From: Rhodanobacter sp.
GTDB lineage: Bacteria; Pseudomonadota; Gammaproteobacteria; Xanthomonadales; Rhodanobacteraceae
Assembly: GCA_027450005.1 (NCBI GenBank)
Contig: DAIDKO010000098.1
Span: forward strand, 1 to 38,545
Direction: 5' to 3'
Length of the DNA: 38,545 bases
Below, in pieces: positions 1 through 8,722 of the stretch. How positions within the stretch are numbered: the first letter of the stretch is position 1; each line of letters opens with the position of its first letter. The position numbers were made by a program, and so were the translations under genes. The notes under the pieces were generated by a model that worked only from the letters and a program-made list of their open reading frames with translations, had not been told where the DNA came from and ran no database searches.

Positions 1-522
1 GCTCTGCACGTGCTCGGGCACGTCCACCGCGTGGGTCACGCCGCCGTGCTTCTTCGCGCCGCGGAAGCCCAGCGTCCAGCGAGCGCGGGCCTTCAGCAGC
101 AGCAGGCGGCCGGTCTGCGATTGCGGATCCACGTCGATGGCGAGGTCGTAATCCGCCGCGCGCATGCCGCGCGTGGCGCGCAGCCACTGCACGGGATGGC
201 CGAAGCCGTGCGACGGCAACTGGAATACCCGGCTGACACGGTCATAATGGCCGTACAGCAGTTTGCCCACCTGGCTGCGCGTCACGATGTCGATCTCGGC
301 GCCCGGCCAAGTGGCTTCCAGCTCCTGGATCAGCGGTGTCAGTAGCAGCGCGTTGCCCAACGTATGGCTGACATGGCAGATCAGGATGCGATGGATGCCT
401 CGACGCGGGAGCGGCTCGCCGCTTGGGTCGGCCCCCTTGCCGTACAGCAGGCGCATCAGGCTGCGAGCCACGCGGCGGCGCAGGTGGTCGAGGTCGAAGG
501 AGTCGTGCGTTGATCGCGCCAC
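1..522 (-). CDS. Glycosyltransferase family 9 (heptosyltransferase-like), N-terminal part
   Basis: This reading frame runs off the left edge of the window, so only about the first 174 codons are present. No ATG is available after the upstream gene's stop; the best start is the GTG at 522-520. The segment beginning around residue 34 (RILICHVSHTLGNALLLTPL) has the opening typical of ADP-heptose:LPS heptosyltransferases: a beta strand, then a short loop with G-N, then a helix ending L-L-T-P-L. It is followed by a WPGAEIDIVT strand. Family members add heptose or other sugars to the lipopolysaccharide core at the inner face of the cytoplasmic membrane. The acceptor cannot be told from a partial sequence. 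It lies 25 bp behind the HExxH gene on the same strand. Confidence 0.75.
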   Translation of the reverse strand, partial: MARSTHDSFDLDHLRRRVARSLMRLLYGKGADPSGEPLPRRGIHRILICHVSHTLGNALLLTPLIQELEATWPGAEIDIVTRSQVGKLLYGHYDRVSRVFQLPSHGFGHPVQWLRATRGMRAADYDLAIDVDPQSQTGRLLLLKARARWTLGFRGAKKHGGVTHAVDVPEHVQS

Positions 523-547
523 GGCGGGCCTGCAGGAGTAGAGGGAG

Positions 548-1060
548 TCAGTCGGCAGCGCGCATCGTAGCGTCAGCCGGCGCAGATGGGCGGCCTTCGA
601 GCGTGAGCAGGCCGCGTTCGACCAGCCAGCGTCGTGCGTTCTCCGCATCCTGCTCGAACCACGCACGGGCCGAGCCGAGCCGGAAGCTGTAGCCCCAGGC
701 GTCCATGTCCGCCATCAGGCGTGCGCGGCCCGCGCCGAGCAGCGCGTCGGCCAGAACGATCTGCAGGTAGCAGGTGGCGTCCTCCTCCTCGATCGAGTCG
801 GTGGCGTCGGTGTGCACCGCTGCCCGCCGCTCGGGCGACAGCACGATCAGGTGGCAGGCCTCATGCAGCAGGGAATGCACCGGCGTGTCGCTGCGCGCAT
901 ACACGCTGTGGCCGATGATGCCGGCCTCCTCGTCACCCCAGTAGCTGCCGGGAATCGGCACGCCGTCGTCCACGCGCTGCAGCGCGAGGCCGTACCGTGC
1001 GAGCAGGGACTCGACGGTGCCGGTGTCGATATCGGCGAGGCGTAACACGGGGCTGGACAT
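548..1060 (-). CDS. Conserved hypothetical protein with an HExxH motif
   Basis: A 170-residue protein starting at the ATG at 1060. I do not recognise a named family. Around residue 66 it carries H-E-A-C-H, which fits the zinc-binding HExxH signature of metallopeptidases, preceded by a small-residue and hydroxyl-rich stretch (YARSDTPVHSLL). A glutamate-rich patch (SIEEEDATCYLQ) follows about 40 residues later and could supply a third ligand. No signal peptide or membrane segment is visible, so it should be cytoplasmic. Peptidase activity is inference from the motif alone. It lies between the glycosyltransferase and minE on the same strand. Confidence 0.65.
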   Translation of the reverse strand: MSSPVLRLADIDTGTVESLLARYGLALQRVDDGVPIPGSYWGDEEAGIIGHSVYARSDTPVHSLLHEACHLIVLSPERRAAVHTDATDSIEEEDATCYLQIVLADALLGAGRARLMADMDAWGYSFRLGSARAWFEQDAENARRWLVERGLLTLEGRPSAPADATMRAAD

Positions 1061-1099
1061 GGTGCTCCCTCTCCCCCTCCGGGAAGAGGGGGAAAGGCA

Positions 1100-1375
1100 T
1101 CAGGTTGCCGGGTTAGACGCCGGCTTGCCGTCGGGCAGCGCCACCGACAGCTCCAGCACTTCGTGTCCGCTGTCGTGCTCGACGTTGATGTTGATCGCAT
1201 CGAGATCCACGTGGACGTACTTCTTGATGACTTCGAGTAACTCGTTGCGCAGCAGCGGCAGGTAGTCCGGGGCACCGCGGGTCGACCGCTCCTGCGCCAC
1301 GATGATGCGCAGGCGCTCCTTGGCGAGCCCGGCGGTGGGCTCCGGCTTGCGTTTCAGGAAGTCGAGAATGCCCAT
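1100..1375 (-). CDS. minE: Cell division topological specificity factor MinE
   Basis: A 91-residue protein, the usual MinE length. It begins [10 protein letters not shown], the amphipathic membrane-contact segment, followed by the MinD-interacting region ([13 protein letters not shown]) and the C-terminal dimerisation domain ([14 protein letters not shown]). MinE binds membrane-attached MinD, stimulates its ATPase and drives pole-to-pole oscillation, which restricts division-site inhibition to the poles. An in-frame extension upstream of this ATG exists but lies inside minD and lacks homology, so 1375 is the start. The gene begins 4 bp after the minD stop, so the two are almost certainly cotranscribed and probably translationally coupled. 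Confidence 0.97.
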   Translation of the reverse strand: MGILDFLKRKPEPTAGLAKERLRIIVAQERSTRGAPDYLPLLRNELLEVIKKYVHVDLDAININVEHDSGHEVLELSVALPDGKPASNPAT

Positions 1376-1379
1376 CGGC

Positions 1380-2195
1380 TCAGCCTCCGAACACGCGCTG
1401 CAGGAAACCCTTCTTCGGTACTTCGAGGAAGCGCAGCGCACGTTCCTCGCCGAGGATGCGGGCCACGGTGTCGTGGTAGGCGTGGCCGGCGTTGGAGGCT
1501 TCGTCGAGGATCACCGGCACGCCTGAGTTCGAGGCGGCCAGCACCTGTTCCGATTCCGGGATCACGCCGACCACGCTGATGCCGAGGATCTCTTCCACGT
1601 CCTTCACGCTGAGCATGTCGCCGTTGGCGACGCGCGCCGGGTTGTAGCGGGTCAGCAGCAGGTGTTGGCGCACCGCTGGCTCGCCGCGTTCGGCGCGCCG
1701 GGTCTTGCTGGCGAGCAGGCCGAGAATGCGGTCGGAGTCGCGCACCGAGGACACCTCGGGGTTGACCACCACCACCGCCATGTCGGCGAAGTACATGGCC
1801 AGGTGGGCGCCCTTCTCGATGCCGGCGGGCGAGTCGCACACGATGTAGTCGAAGCCGTCTTCGGAGAGGCCGTCGAGCACCTTCTCCACGCCTTCCTGGG
1901 TCAGCGCGTCCTTGTCGCGGGTCTGGCTGGCGGCCAGCACAAACAGGTTGTCGTGGCGCTTGTCCTTGATCAGCGCCTGCTTCAGCGTGGCCTCGCCATG
2001 CACGACGTTGACGAAGTCGTACACCACGCGGCGCTCGCAACCCATGATGAGGTCGAGGTTGCGCAGGCCGACGTCGAAGTCGATCACCGCGACTTTCTTG
2101 CCGGCCATCGCAAGGCCGGTGGCGAGCGAGGCGCTGGTCGTGGTCTTGCCGACGCCGCCCTTGCCCGAAGTGACAACTATGATTTCAGCGGTCAA
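1380..2195 (-). CDS. minD: Septum-site-determining ATPase MinD
   Basis: A 271-residue ParA/MinD-family ATPase. The deviant Walker A box GKGGVGKTT lies at about residues 11-19, and a Walker B-like stretch ([15 protein letters not shown]) near residue 120. The last residues ([16 protein letters not shown]) form the amphipathic membrane-targeting helix. MinD-ATP binds the inner membrane and recruits MinC and MinE. The start is a TTG at 2195-2193: it puts [13 protein letters not shown] exactly where homologues begin, and a GGGAGAT ribosome-binding site sits a few bases upstream. It is the middle gene of minC-minD-minE. Confidence 0.97.
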   Translation of the reverse strand: MTAEIIVVTSGKGGVGKTTTSASLATGLAMAGKKVAVIDFDVGLRNLDLIMGCERRVVYDFVNVVHGEATLKQALIKDKRHDNLFVLAASQTRDKDALTQEGVEKVLDGLSEDGFDYIVCDSPAGIEKGAHLAMYFADMAVVVVNPEVSSVRDSDRILGLLASKTRRAERGEPAVRQHLLLTRYNPARVANGDMLSVKDVEEILGISVVGVIPESEQVLAASNSGVPVILDEASNAGHAYHDTVARILGEERALRFLEVPKKGFLQRVFGG

Positions 2196-2248
2196 GGAAT
2201 CATCTCCCGATAACGTTTATTGTTGTGGTTGTCGCCGCCTGCGGCGGG

Positions 2249-2989
2249 TCAGAACTTGGCCAGCAGGAGTTTTTCCCCTTCCAGCCAGCATCGCACGGAC
2301 TGGCCTTCCAGGTCTTTAGGGATCTGCTCGAACACGCGGTAGTGGCCGGCGATGGCTACCAGTTCGGCGCGGAAGTCGTGCACGTGGATGCGCGCGTCGG
2401 CGTTGCCCTGCGCGCCGGCCATGGCGCGGCCACGCAGGCCCCCGTAGACGTGGATGTCGCCATCGGCGATCACTTCGGCGCCGTTGGCGACCGCGCCGGT
2501 GACCACGAGGTCGCGGTCGCGCGCATAGACCTGTTGGCCCGAACGCACGGCGCCGTCGTGGTGCAGCGTGCCGCCCGCGTCCTCCGCGGTCGGTGCGGCT
2601 TCGCGCGCCGGCGTCGCCGCTGGAGTCGGTGCCGGGGTCGGCGCGTCGCCGGCGCTGGCCGGCTCGTAGGCAGCGCGGAACTTGGCGATCAGCGGTAGGC
2701 CCATGCGCTTGGCCAACGCCTCGGTCTCGCTGGTGCCGTAGGCCAGGCCCACCGGCAACATGCCGGCGCTGCGCACGGCTTCCAGCAGCGCGTCGACGGT
2801 GCCGTCGTCGGGCAGCTTCAGCAGGTGGCTAAGGTCCAGCACCACCGCGGCACGGGAGAACAGTTGCGGCGCGCTGCGCACGCGCCGTTCCAGCTCTTCG
2901 CTCAGCGCGGCGGCGTCCACGCGCTTGATGCGCACGTTGGCGATGCCGACCTGGCCGAAGCGTAGGTCGCAGGCGTCGGAAGTTTCCAT
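2249..2989 (-). CDS. minC: Septum-site-determining protein MinC
   Basis: About 246 residues. The N-terminal domain (to ~110) carries RFGQVGIANVRIKRVD and is the FtsZ-antagonising part. A Pro/Ala/Thr-rich linker (~125-145) follows. The C-terminal beta-helix domain (GGTLHHDGAVRSGQQVYARD onward, with VIADGDIHVYGGLRGRA) dimerises and binds MinD. With MinD it blocks Z-ring assembly near the poles. Two starts are possible: the ATG at 2989 used here, or a GTG at 3001 whose GTGA overlaps the stop of the upstream acetyltransferase and would suggest translational coupling. Neither has a clear Shine-Dalgarno sequence. The 53 bp between minC and minD is the longest gap in this min operon. Confidence 0.94.
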   Translation of the reverse strand: METSDACDLRFGQVGIANVRIKRVDAAALSEELERRVRSAPQLFSRAAVVLDLSHLLKLPDDGTVDALLEAVRSAGMLPVGLAYGTSETEALAKRMGLPLIAKFRAAYEPASAGDAPTPAPTPAATPAREAAPTAEDAGGTLHHDGAVRSGQQVYARDRDLVVTGAVANGAEVIADGDIHVYGGLRGRAMAGAQGNADARIHVHDFRAELVAIAGHYRVFEQIPKDLEGQSVRCWLEGEKLLLAKF

Positions 2990-2997
2990 GGTTGCAT

Positions 2998-3615
2998 TCA
3001 CTGGGCGCGGTCCCCGGCGAGTCGGCGCGGGTTGGGTGCGGGTTTGTCCTGCAGGCGTTCGGCCAGCCAGGGCACATCGGGCAGGCCACCATGCGCCAGC
3101 CAGGTCTCGCGCACGTAGGCGTAACTGGGCAGATCCTTGGCCAGCAGGCTGACCTGGCGTCCCTTCGATCCCATGCGTTGCTGGCCCACTTCCTGGAAGC
3201 CGTAGGTGCCGTGGAACAGCACTACCACGTCGTCACGCGGCTCCAGGAACACTTCGCAGGCCAGCAGCGGCACGCGTACCTCGGCGTAGCTGGTGACATC
3301 GCAGTAGAAGATGCGGCCCAGGCCGTGGCGGCGGTAGGCGTTCGCGATCACGATTCGGTCGATGTAGACGAACTGCGGATAGCGCTCGGCGAACCAGCGA
3401 TAGTTCGGGCTCTGATAGTCGCTGCCTTCGCGCAGCGCGATAAGGAAGCCGGCGAGATGGCCGTCGATCTCCGCCACGCGAAAGTAATCAGCGCGCTCGA
3501 AGAAGTAGCGCAACTGCGCGGCATCGAGGGCGATGATGGATCGACCGGCTGCGTTGTTGAGGGCCAGCACGGCATCCAGGTCGTGCTCGCTGACGTCGCG
3601 GATGGCGAGGGCCAT
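2998..3615 (-). CDS. GNAT-family N-acetyltransferase
   Basis: A 205-residue protein with GNAT-fold signatures. An N-terminal strand and helix (LAIRDVSEHDLDAVLALNNA) is followed by the core strand YIDRIVIANAYRRHGLGRIF around residues 109-128. The R-R-H-G-L-G segment is the acetyl-CoA pyrophosphate loop (R/Q-x-x-G-x-G/A). The substrate is not identifiable. No membrane segment is visible. It is the first gene of the minus-strand block and its stop is next to or overlaps the start of minC, so it is probably cotranscribed with minCDE. The region to 3809 is a divergent promoter region shared with the histidine kinase. Confidence 0.85.
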   Translation of the reverse strand: MALAIRDVSEHDLDAVLALNNAAGRSIIALDAAQLRYFFERADYFRVAEIDGHLAGFLIALREGSDYQSPNYRWFAERYPQFVYIDRIVIANAYRRHGLGRIFYCDVTSYAEVRVPLLACEVFLEPRDDVVVLFHGTYGFQEVGQQRMGSKGRQVSLLAKDLPSYAYVRETWLAHGGLPDVPWLAERLQDKPAPNPRRLAGDRAQ

Positions 3616-3809
3616 TCGTTGCTCCGCAGGGGATGATGTGGGCCTGGGCCGGTGCGGCCACGCGGCAAGCGCTCATTATGGCATGCGCCCGCCAGCGGCA
3701 CACCTCGCGGCGCCGTATGTAAAGGCGCCGTAAAGTCGCGGCGTGCCGTTGGTCACGGATGACTTCCCATGCATTGCGCGGGCGGGGCGCGTGTCCAATC
3801 ATGCGGGGC

Positions 3810-5030
3810 ATGTCCCAAGTCAATTTCAGCCACGTCCGATTGCTGCGCTTCGCCGGCTTGTTCACCTACCTGTGCGTGGGCGTGCCCCTGCTCACGCCTT
3901 GGTCGGCCGATCGGTTGAATATGCTGCATCGCCCCAATTTTGCCTTGTTGCTGTGGTCGGTCTGCTACCTGGTGTTCGGCGTGTTGTATTGGGCGGTGAC
4001 CTACGACCTCGGTTCGCGGCGCCACCTCGGGTTGCGGCTGCTCGGCCTGATGGTGATGACGCTCGCTTCACTGGCGGTCGGCTGGTACAGCCACAGCGGC
4101 CTCACCGCGATGTTCCTGGCGGTGATGGCGATGGTGCTGCCGTGGCTGCTGCCGTTCTGGCTGGGTGTGCTGTGTATCGTGTTGCAGAACGCCTGCTTGG
4201 TGGCGGTGTTTACCCGCTTTCCCGAGTACCCCACGCTGATGCTGGCCTTCGTGCAGACCATCATCTACTTGGGGATCTGCGCGCTGGCCTTCGTCGCCTC
4301 GATGGTGGCAAGCCGGCAGACCGACGAGCGCGAGGCGCTGCGTCGGCTCAATTCCGAGCTGCGCGCCACGCGCGCGCTGCTGGCCGAATCCAGCCGGCTG
4401 GCCGAGCGCATGCGCATTGCGAGAGAACTGCACGACCTGATCGGCCACCACCTCACCGCGTTGAGTCTGAACCTCGAGGTGGCCAGCCATGTCTGCAGCG
4501 CGGACGCTTTGCCGCACGTGCGTAAGGCGCAGGCCACCGCCAGGCTGCTGCTAGCCGACGTGCGCGAGGCGGTGAGCGAGTTGCGCCAGGACGACGCGAT
4601 CGACCTCACCCAAGCGCTGCGCAGCCTCACCGAGGGCGTGCCGGGGTTGAGCGTGCAGGTGTCGATGCCGCCGCGCTTCAGCGTAGAGGACCCACGCCGG
4701 GCCCAGGTCCTGTTGCGCTGTGCGCAGGAGATCATCACCAACACCGCCAAGCATGCCGGCGCGCGCCATCTGTGGCTGACCTTCGCCTATGCCGGCCCCA
4801 GTCTGCTGGGCCTGCACGCACGCGACGACGGCCGCGGCGCGGCGCACCCGGAGGCGGGCAACGGCCTGTCCGGCATGCGAGAACGGTTGGCCGAGTTCGG
4901 CGGCAGCCTCACGCTGGAAACCGCGCCGGGCGAGGGCTTCGCGCTCACCGTACGGCTGCCTTTGGACGAGCAGCAGGAGCTGGCGCATGCGCCTTCGCGC
5001 ACCGAGCCACCCGCGCTGAGTGTGCCGTGA
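3810..5030 (+). CDS. Sensor histidine kinase, DesK/NarL type
   Basis: A 406-residue membrane kinase. The first ~165 residues hold five or six hydrophobic segments. A short coiled coil leads into a HisKA_3 dimerisation domain whose phospho-acceptor is His208 in ARELHDLIGHHL. The ATPase domain has the N box at Asn311 (ITNTAKHAG) and glycine boxes (ARDDGRG, GNGLSGMRERL). Such kinases phosphorylate NarL-type response regulators; the matching regulator is the next gene, 121 bp downstream. The ligand is unknown: there is no periplasmic sensor domain, so the membrane bundle itself may sense the signal, as in DesK. The start at 3810 places the first hydrophobic segment near the N terminus; an ATG at 3801 is an alternative. 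Confidence 0.9.
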   Translation: MSQVNFSHVRLLRFAGLFTYLCVGVPLLTPWSADRLNMLHRPNFALLLWSVCYLVFGVLYWAVTYDLGSRRHLGLRLLGLMVMTLASLAVGWYSHSGLTAMFLAVMAMVLPWLLPFWLGVLCIVLQNACLVAVFTRFPEYPTLMLAFVQTIIYLGICALAFVASMVASRQTDEREALRRLNSELRATRALLAESSRLAERMRIARELHDLIGHHLTALSLNLEVASHVCSADALPHVRKAQATARLLLADVREAVSELRQDDAIDLTQALRSLTEGVPGLSVQVSMPPRFSVEDPRRAQVLLRCAQEIITNTAKHAGARHLWLTFAYAGPSLLGLHARDDGRGAAHPEAGNGLSGMRERLAEFGGSLTLETAPGEGFALTVRLPLDEQQELAHAPSRTEPPALSVP

Positions 5031-5151
5031 TGCGCGTTTACGGTTCGCCCCGCACGGTTTTCGCGTGCCAGAATGTTGAGGTTCGGACACCGCCCTGTTC
5101 CCTTTGTCGCGCGCCGCCGGGCCGGCGTGACGACCGCTTCGAGGATCCGCG

Positions 5152-5793
5152 ATGATTTCCGTCTGTCTCGTCGACGACCAGAACCTGGTGCGCCAGGGCG
5201 TACGCTCGCTGCTCGACCTTGCGCAGGACATCCGCGTGGTGGCCGAGTGCGCCGACGGTGCGCAGGCGGTGCAGGAGATCCCGCGGGTCAAGCCCGACGT
5301 GGTGCTGCTCGACCTGCGCATGCCGAACATGAGCGGGCTGGAAGTGCTGCAGGCGCTGTCCACGCGCAACGAGCTGCCGCCCACCATCATCCTCACCACC
5401 TTCGACGACGACCAGCTGGTGCTGCAGGGCCTGAAAGCCGGTGCGCGCGGCTACTTGCTGAAGGACGTTTCGCTGGAACAACTGGTGGAAGCCGTGCGCA
5501 CCGTGGCCGCCGGCGGCTCGCTGGTCGCGCCGATGGTCACCCAGCGGCTGCTGGCCGGGGTGGGGCGGATGCAGAACCAGTTCACCAGCCTGGAGCAGCC
5601 CGACCCGCTGACCGAACGCGAGACCGAGATCCTGCGGCTGCTTTCCGGCGGCTATTCCAACAAGGAAATCGCCAACTCGCTGAAGGTAGCCGAGGGCACG
5701 GTGAAGAACCACGTCTCCAACATTCTCTCCAAGCTGGGCGTGCGTGACCGCACCCGGGCCGTGCTCAAGGCGCTGGAGCTTGGCATCGTCTGA
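5152..5793 (+). CDS. Response regulator, NarL/LuxR family
   Basis: A 213-residue two-domain regulator. The receiver domain (1-~120) has the acidic pair Asp8-Asp9, the phosphorylation site Asp54 (LLDLRMP), a conserved Thr in ILTTFDDD and Lys in LLKDVS. The LuxR-type helix-turn-helix (about 150-213) reads LTERETEILRLLSGGYSNKE then VAEGTVKNHVSNIL. It is expected to bind DNA as a dimer once phosphorylated by the upstream kinase. The start ATG has a GAGGAT ribosome-binding sequence. The 267 bp after it hold no convincing gene and lead into the SRPBCC gene, a possible but unproven target. Confidence 0.95.
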   Translation: MISVCLVDDQNLVRQGVRSLLDLAQDIRVVAECADGAQAVQEIPRVKPDVVLLDLRMPNMSGLEVLQALSTRNELPPTIILTTFDDDQLVLQGLKAGARGYLLKDVSLEQLVEAVRTVAAGGSLVAPMVTQRLLAGVGRMQNQFTSLEQPDPLTERETEILRLLSGGYSNKEIANSLKVAEGTVKNHVSNILSKLGVRDRTRAVLKALELGIV

Positions 5794-6060
5794 CGCGCCG
5801 CGCGGTGGCGTCCGCCATGCGCACGCGGATGCTGCGGCGCAATGCCGCCTACTTGTCGGCAAGCCAGACGCAGCAAGGCTTTGTCGCCGTCCAAACGGCC
5901 TACCGCGAGCCGATGGCGTTCCGGCGCACGAGCAAGTAACATCCCAGCCTTCGGCGCTTGCCGACCCTCGCCATCTCCCCGTGTTCGAGCCGACTGCACG
6001 GCTCGCACGACGGCTGGGGCAATACCTGAGTATCGCGTACCAACGCTCGGAGACCTTGGA

Positions 6061-7419
6061 ATGATGCGTGTTCGTGTTCTTGAATTCTTGATGGCGTGTG
6101 CCATCGTCATCGGCATTGGCGTGTTAGCCGCGGTGGTGATGCCCGGCAGCGGCCACATCGAGCGCTCGCTGGTGCTCGGCAAGGACATGCGGCAGGTGTA
6201 CGACGTGGTGGACAACCTGCGCCGCCTACCCGAGTACTCGTTGCTCACTGCGCGCGACCCGCAGATCAAGTACACCTTCTCCGGCAAGTCTTACGGCCCC
6301 GGCGCAGAGATCAGTTGGGCCAGCGGCAACCCTGCCGTGGGCAATGGCTCGATCACCATCGACACCGCCACCCCAAACTTCAACAAGGTCGACGGCACCG
6401 CCAAGACCGCGCAGGTCGTGTGGGACATCGAGAACGGCTGGAAGGGCTACGACAAGACCTTCACCTTCGATCTGGAGCGCCAGGGTAGTCGCAACCAGCT
6501 CACCAAAGTCACCTGGTCGTACGATGTGAAGTACGGCTGGAATCTGGTCAACCGCTTCGCCAACCTTTACATCCACGGCGATCCCGATGCGTTCATCCAG
6601 TACGGCCTGAACAGCCTGCAAAACGTGCTGGCTGCGGTGCCGAACGTCAACTACGGTGACCTGATCCCGTACATCCGCCAGACCGAGCCGACCCCGGTGC
6701 TGCTGGTACCGGCCTCGATCCAGCGCAAGGACGGCATCGAAGGCTTGGCCGACACCGTCAACAAGGCTGTAGCGCAGATCCAGGCTGCGGCGAAGAAGCT
6801 GGGCGTGAACGTCACCGGCCCGCGCATCGTCTTCACTACCAATTACGGCGATACCACCTACACCTTCGACGTGGCGATGCCGATCGATTCGAGCAGTCTC
6901 AACGTCAACGGCCAGACCCAGCAGCTGACTGCGCCGACCACGCCGGCGACGGACCTAAGCGCTCCGGCCGACGCGAGCACCGCTGCTGCCCCGGCCGCTC
7001 CGGCCACGCTCAATCCGGGCGATCACGACGGCCACGGGCGCCTCGTGGTGGACGGTAACGTGCGCGCCACACTGGAGTTCGGAGGTGCGGCGCTCGAAGG
7101 CGTTTGGAACGGTACCGCCGCCGGCGTGCCGCAGACCCGCGACATGCTGAAGGCCTACGCGCTTACCCACGGATACAAGTTCGACGATGTCGTCCACCGC
7201 AGCTACGACATCCTCGCCAAGCCCGAGGTGAAGGACGCGCAGGGCAACATCACCAGCTACGCCGAATACGACGTCTATCTGCCGATCACCAACGCGCCGA
7301 ACCAGACCCCGGAACAGGCCGCCGGCATGAAGCAGCCGACCCTGGACGTGGAGCCGGCTGCCTCCGGCAGCGCTCCGGCGCCCGCCGGTTCCACACCAGC
7401 ACCTGCGGCAAGCAACTGA
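6061..7419 (+). CDS. Membrane-anchored SRPBCC (polyketide cyclase-like) protein
   Basis: A 452-residue protein starting at the ATG at 6061 after a CGGAG ribosome-binding sequence; the longer open frame upstream has no coding character. Residues ~6-28 form one membrane helix. A START/SRPBCC-like domain follows (about 35-190): VYDVVDNLRRLPEYS, then ISWASGNPAVGNGSITI, resembling the polyketide cyclase/dehydrase lipid-transport family. A second alpha/beta part follows, then an Ala/Pro/Thr-rich linker (~300-320), a further domain with YAEYDVYLPI, and a Pro/Ala/Ser-rich tail. Most of it should be periplasmic. A hydrophobic ligand is likely from the fold, but none can be named. Confidence 0.75.
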   Translation: MMRVRVLEFLMACAIVIGIGVLAAVVMPGSGHIERSLVLGKDMRQVYDVVDNLRRLPEYSLLTARDPQIKYTFSGKSYGPGAEISWASGNPAVGNGSITIDTATPNFNKVDGTAKTAQVVWDIENGWKGYDKTFTFDLERQGSRNQLTKVTWSYDVKYGWNLVNRFANLYIHGDPDAFIQYGLNSLQNVLAAVPNVNYGDLIPYIRQTEPTPVLLVPASIQRKDGIEGLADTVNKAVAQIQAAAKKLGVNVTGPRIVFTTNYGDTTYTFDVAMPIDSSSLNVNGQTQQLTAPTTPATDLSAPADASTAAAPAAPATLNPGDHDGHGRLVVDGNVRATLEFGGAALEGVWNGTAAGVPQTRDMLKAYALTHGYKFDDVVHRSYDILAKPEVKDAQGNITSYAEYDVYLPITNAPNQTPEQAAGMKQPTLDVEPAASGSAPAPAGSTPAPAASN

Positions 7420-7441
7420 TCCGTAGCCGTCGCATCACCGA

Positions 7442-7469
7442 AAGGCCCTTCTCCGGAAGGGCCTTTTTT
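7442..7469 (+). terminator. Rho-independent terminator after the SRPBCC gene
   Basis: A perfect 9-bp stem, AAGGCCCTT (7442-7450) with AAGGGCCTT (7457-7465), a six-base loop CTCCGG, and a run of six T at 7464-7469. It begins 23 bp after the SRPBCC stop codon. Confidence 0.93.
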
Positions 7470-7789
7470 CTTGTGAGGCCACAGACCACGAATCGGGACA
7501 GTATCCTGAGGGTAGGTCGAGGGGTGCTGAGTCGGTCACGGCAGACGTCGGGCAAACGAACGCGTGAGCGTGGCGATCGACAGGAGCCGCCCCATGCGGA
7601 ACCGCATGCATGGTGAGGGAGGGGCCGGAGGATTTCGGCTCCCTCCCGATCATGCTGCCATCGGCACACCCTGTCGCCGCCCCGGACACGCTAGGCACGC
7701 AACCTGCCACTACGCCATTCATGCCGACGCAGCGGAATCTTGCCGCGTCCTTGCGGTACATTGCATGGAATTTCTCCGCCCGCACATCG
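7470..7789. other. Non-coding interval before the ABC transporter
   Basis: No convincing gene is present here: the short open frames have no recognisable protein and no good ribosome-binding site. It contains a dyad (7593-7608) and an imperfect GC-rich hairpin (GGGAGGGGCC at 7617-7626 facing GGCTCCCTCCC at 7637-7647, one bulge, no T run). The promoter of the ABC operon should lie here. An open frame does extend the ATPase upstream to 7610, but nothing in it resembles an ABC domain. Confidence 0.5.
7593..7608. promoter_or_regulatory. Dyad symmetry, possible operator
   Basis: CATGCGG (7593-7599) and CCGCATG (7602-7608) are perfect inverted repeats separated by AA. The spacer is too short for a stable RNA hairpin, which fits a binding site for a dimeric regulator better. 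It lies about 180 bp upstream of the ABC operon. No regulator can be assigned. Confidence 0.3.
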
Positions 7790-8722
7790 ATGATTGAGAC
7801 TGAACGACTCACCCGACGCTACGGCCAACTCATCGCTGTGGATGCGCTCAGCATCCGCGCCGAACCGGGTCAGGTGCTGGGCCTGCTCGGTCCCAATGGT
7901 GCGGGTAAGTCCACCGCGATGCGCATGATCGCCGGTTTCCTCGCGCCCACCAGCGGTACCGCGCGGGTCTGCGGTCACGACGTGCAGCGCGAGCCGCTGG
8001 CGGCGCGCCGTGCGCTGGGCTACCTACCCGAAGGCGCGCCGAGTTACGGCGAGATGACGGTGCGCGAGTTCCTAGTGTTCATCGCCCGCATGCGCAAGCT
8101 TGGCGCGGAGGTAGGGCGGCGCCGTTTCGACGAGGTGGTGGGCTGGCTGCAGCTTGAGAGCGTGCTGGAAAGCTGCATCGAGACACTCTCCAAGGGCCTG
8201 CGTCGACGCGTCGGCCTAGCGCAGGCGATCCTGCACGACCCGCCAGTGCTGATGCTGGACGAACCCACCGACGGCCTCGATCCGAACCAGAAGCACACGG
8301 TGCGCCGGTTGATCGATGCGATGGCGCGCGAACGCACCATCCTGATCTCCACCCACCTGCTGGAGGAAGTGCATGCGCTGTGCAACCGCGTGGTGATCCT
8401 CGCGCATGGGCGCCTGCAGGCCGACGCCACACCGGCCGAGCTGGAGGCGCGTTCGCGCTACCACGGCGCGGTATCGTTCAGCGCCGCGGGCAGCGGCGTC
8501 TCGCAGGAGATGCTGGGGCGCCTGCCGCAGGTGGCGGCGATCGAGGTCGACCCGCTGGACGGCCGCGTCACCGTGTTCCCCAAGCCGGGCGCGCGCATCC
8601 TCGAGCCGGTGGAGCAGTTGCTGCGCGAGCAGGGCCTCGAGGTCTCCGAGATCCAGCTTGAACGTGGCCGGCTGGACGAGGTGTTCCGTCAGATCACCAC
8701 CGTGCAGGAACGGGCGCCATGA
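7790..8722 (+). CDS. ABC transporter ATP-binding protein (GldA-like)
   Basis: A 310-residue ABC ATPase beginning MIETERLTRRYGQLIAVDAL. The Walker A motif is GPNGAGKST (about residues 36-44), the signature LSKGLRRRVGLAQAIL (~134-149), Walker B VLMLDEPTDGLDPNQ, and the H loop ISTHLLEEVH. The C-terminal ~80 residues form the DUF4162-like extension common in ABC-2 exporters. It should energise the permease encoded next, whose ATG overlaps this stop (ATGA at 8719-8722), and works with the GldG-like protein that follows. I chose 7790 because homology starts there; upstream in-frame ATGs are dismissed. Confidence 0.93.
   Translation: MIETERLTRRYGQLIAVDALSIRAEPGQVLGLLGPNGAGKSTAMRMIAGFLAPTSGTARVCGHDVQREPLAARRALGYLPEGAPSYGEMTVREFLVFIARMRKLGAEVGRRRFDEVVGWLQLESVLESCIETLSKGLRRRVGLAQAILHDPPVLMLDEPTDGLDPNQKHTVRRLIDAMARERTILISTHLLEEVHALCNRVVILAHGRLQADATPAELEARSRYHGAVSFSAAGSGVSQEMLGRLPQVAAIEVDPLDGRVTVFPKPGARILEPVEQLLREQGLEVSEIQLERGRLDEVFRQITTVQERAP

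Noticed and set aside
7564-7797. A short ORF upstream of the ABC ATPase
   Set aside because: No homology, no ribosome-binding site, and it overlaps the dyad and the GC hairpin.
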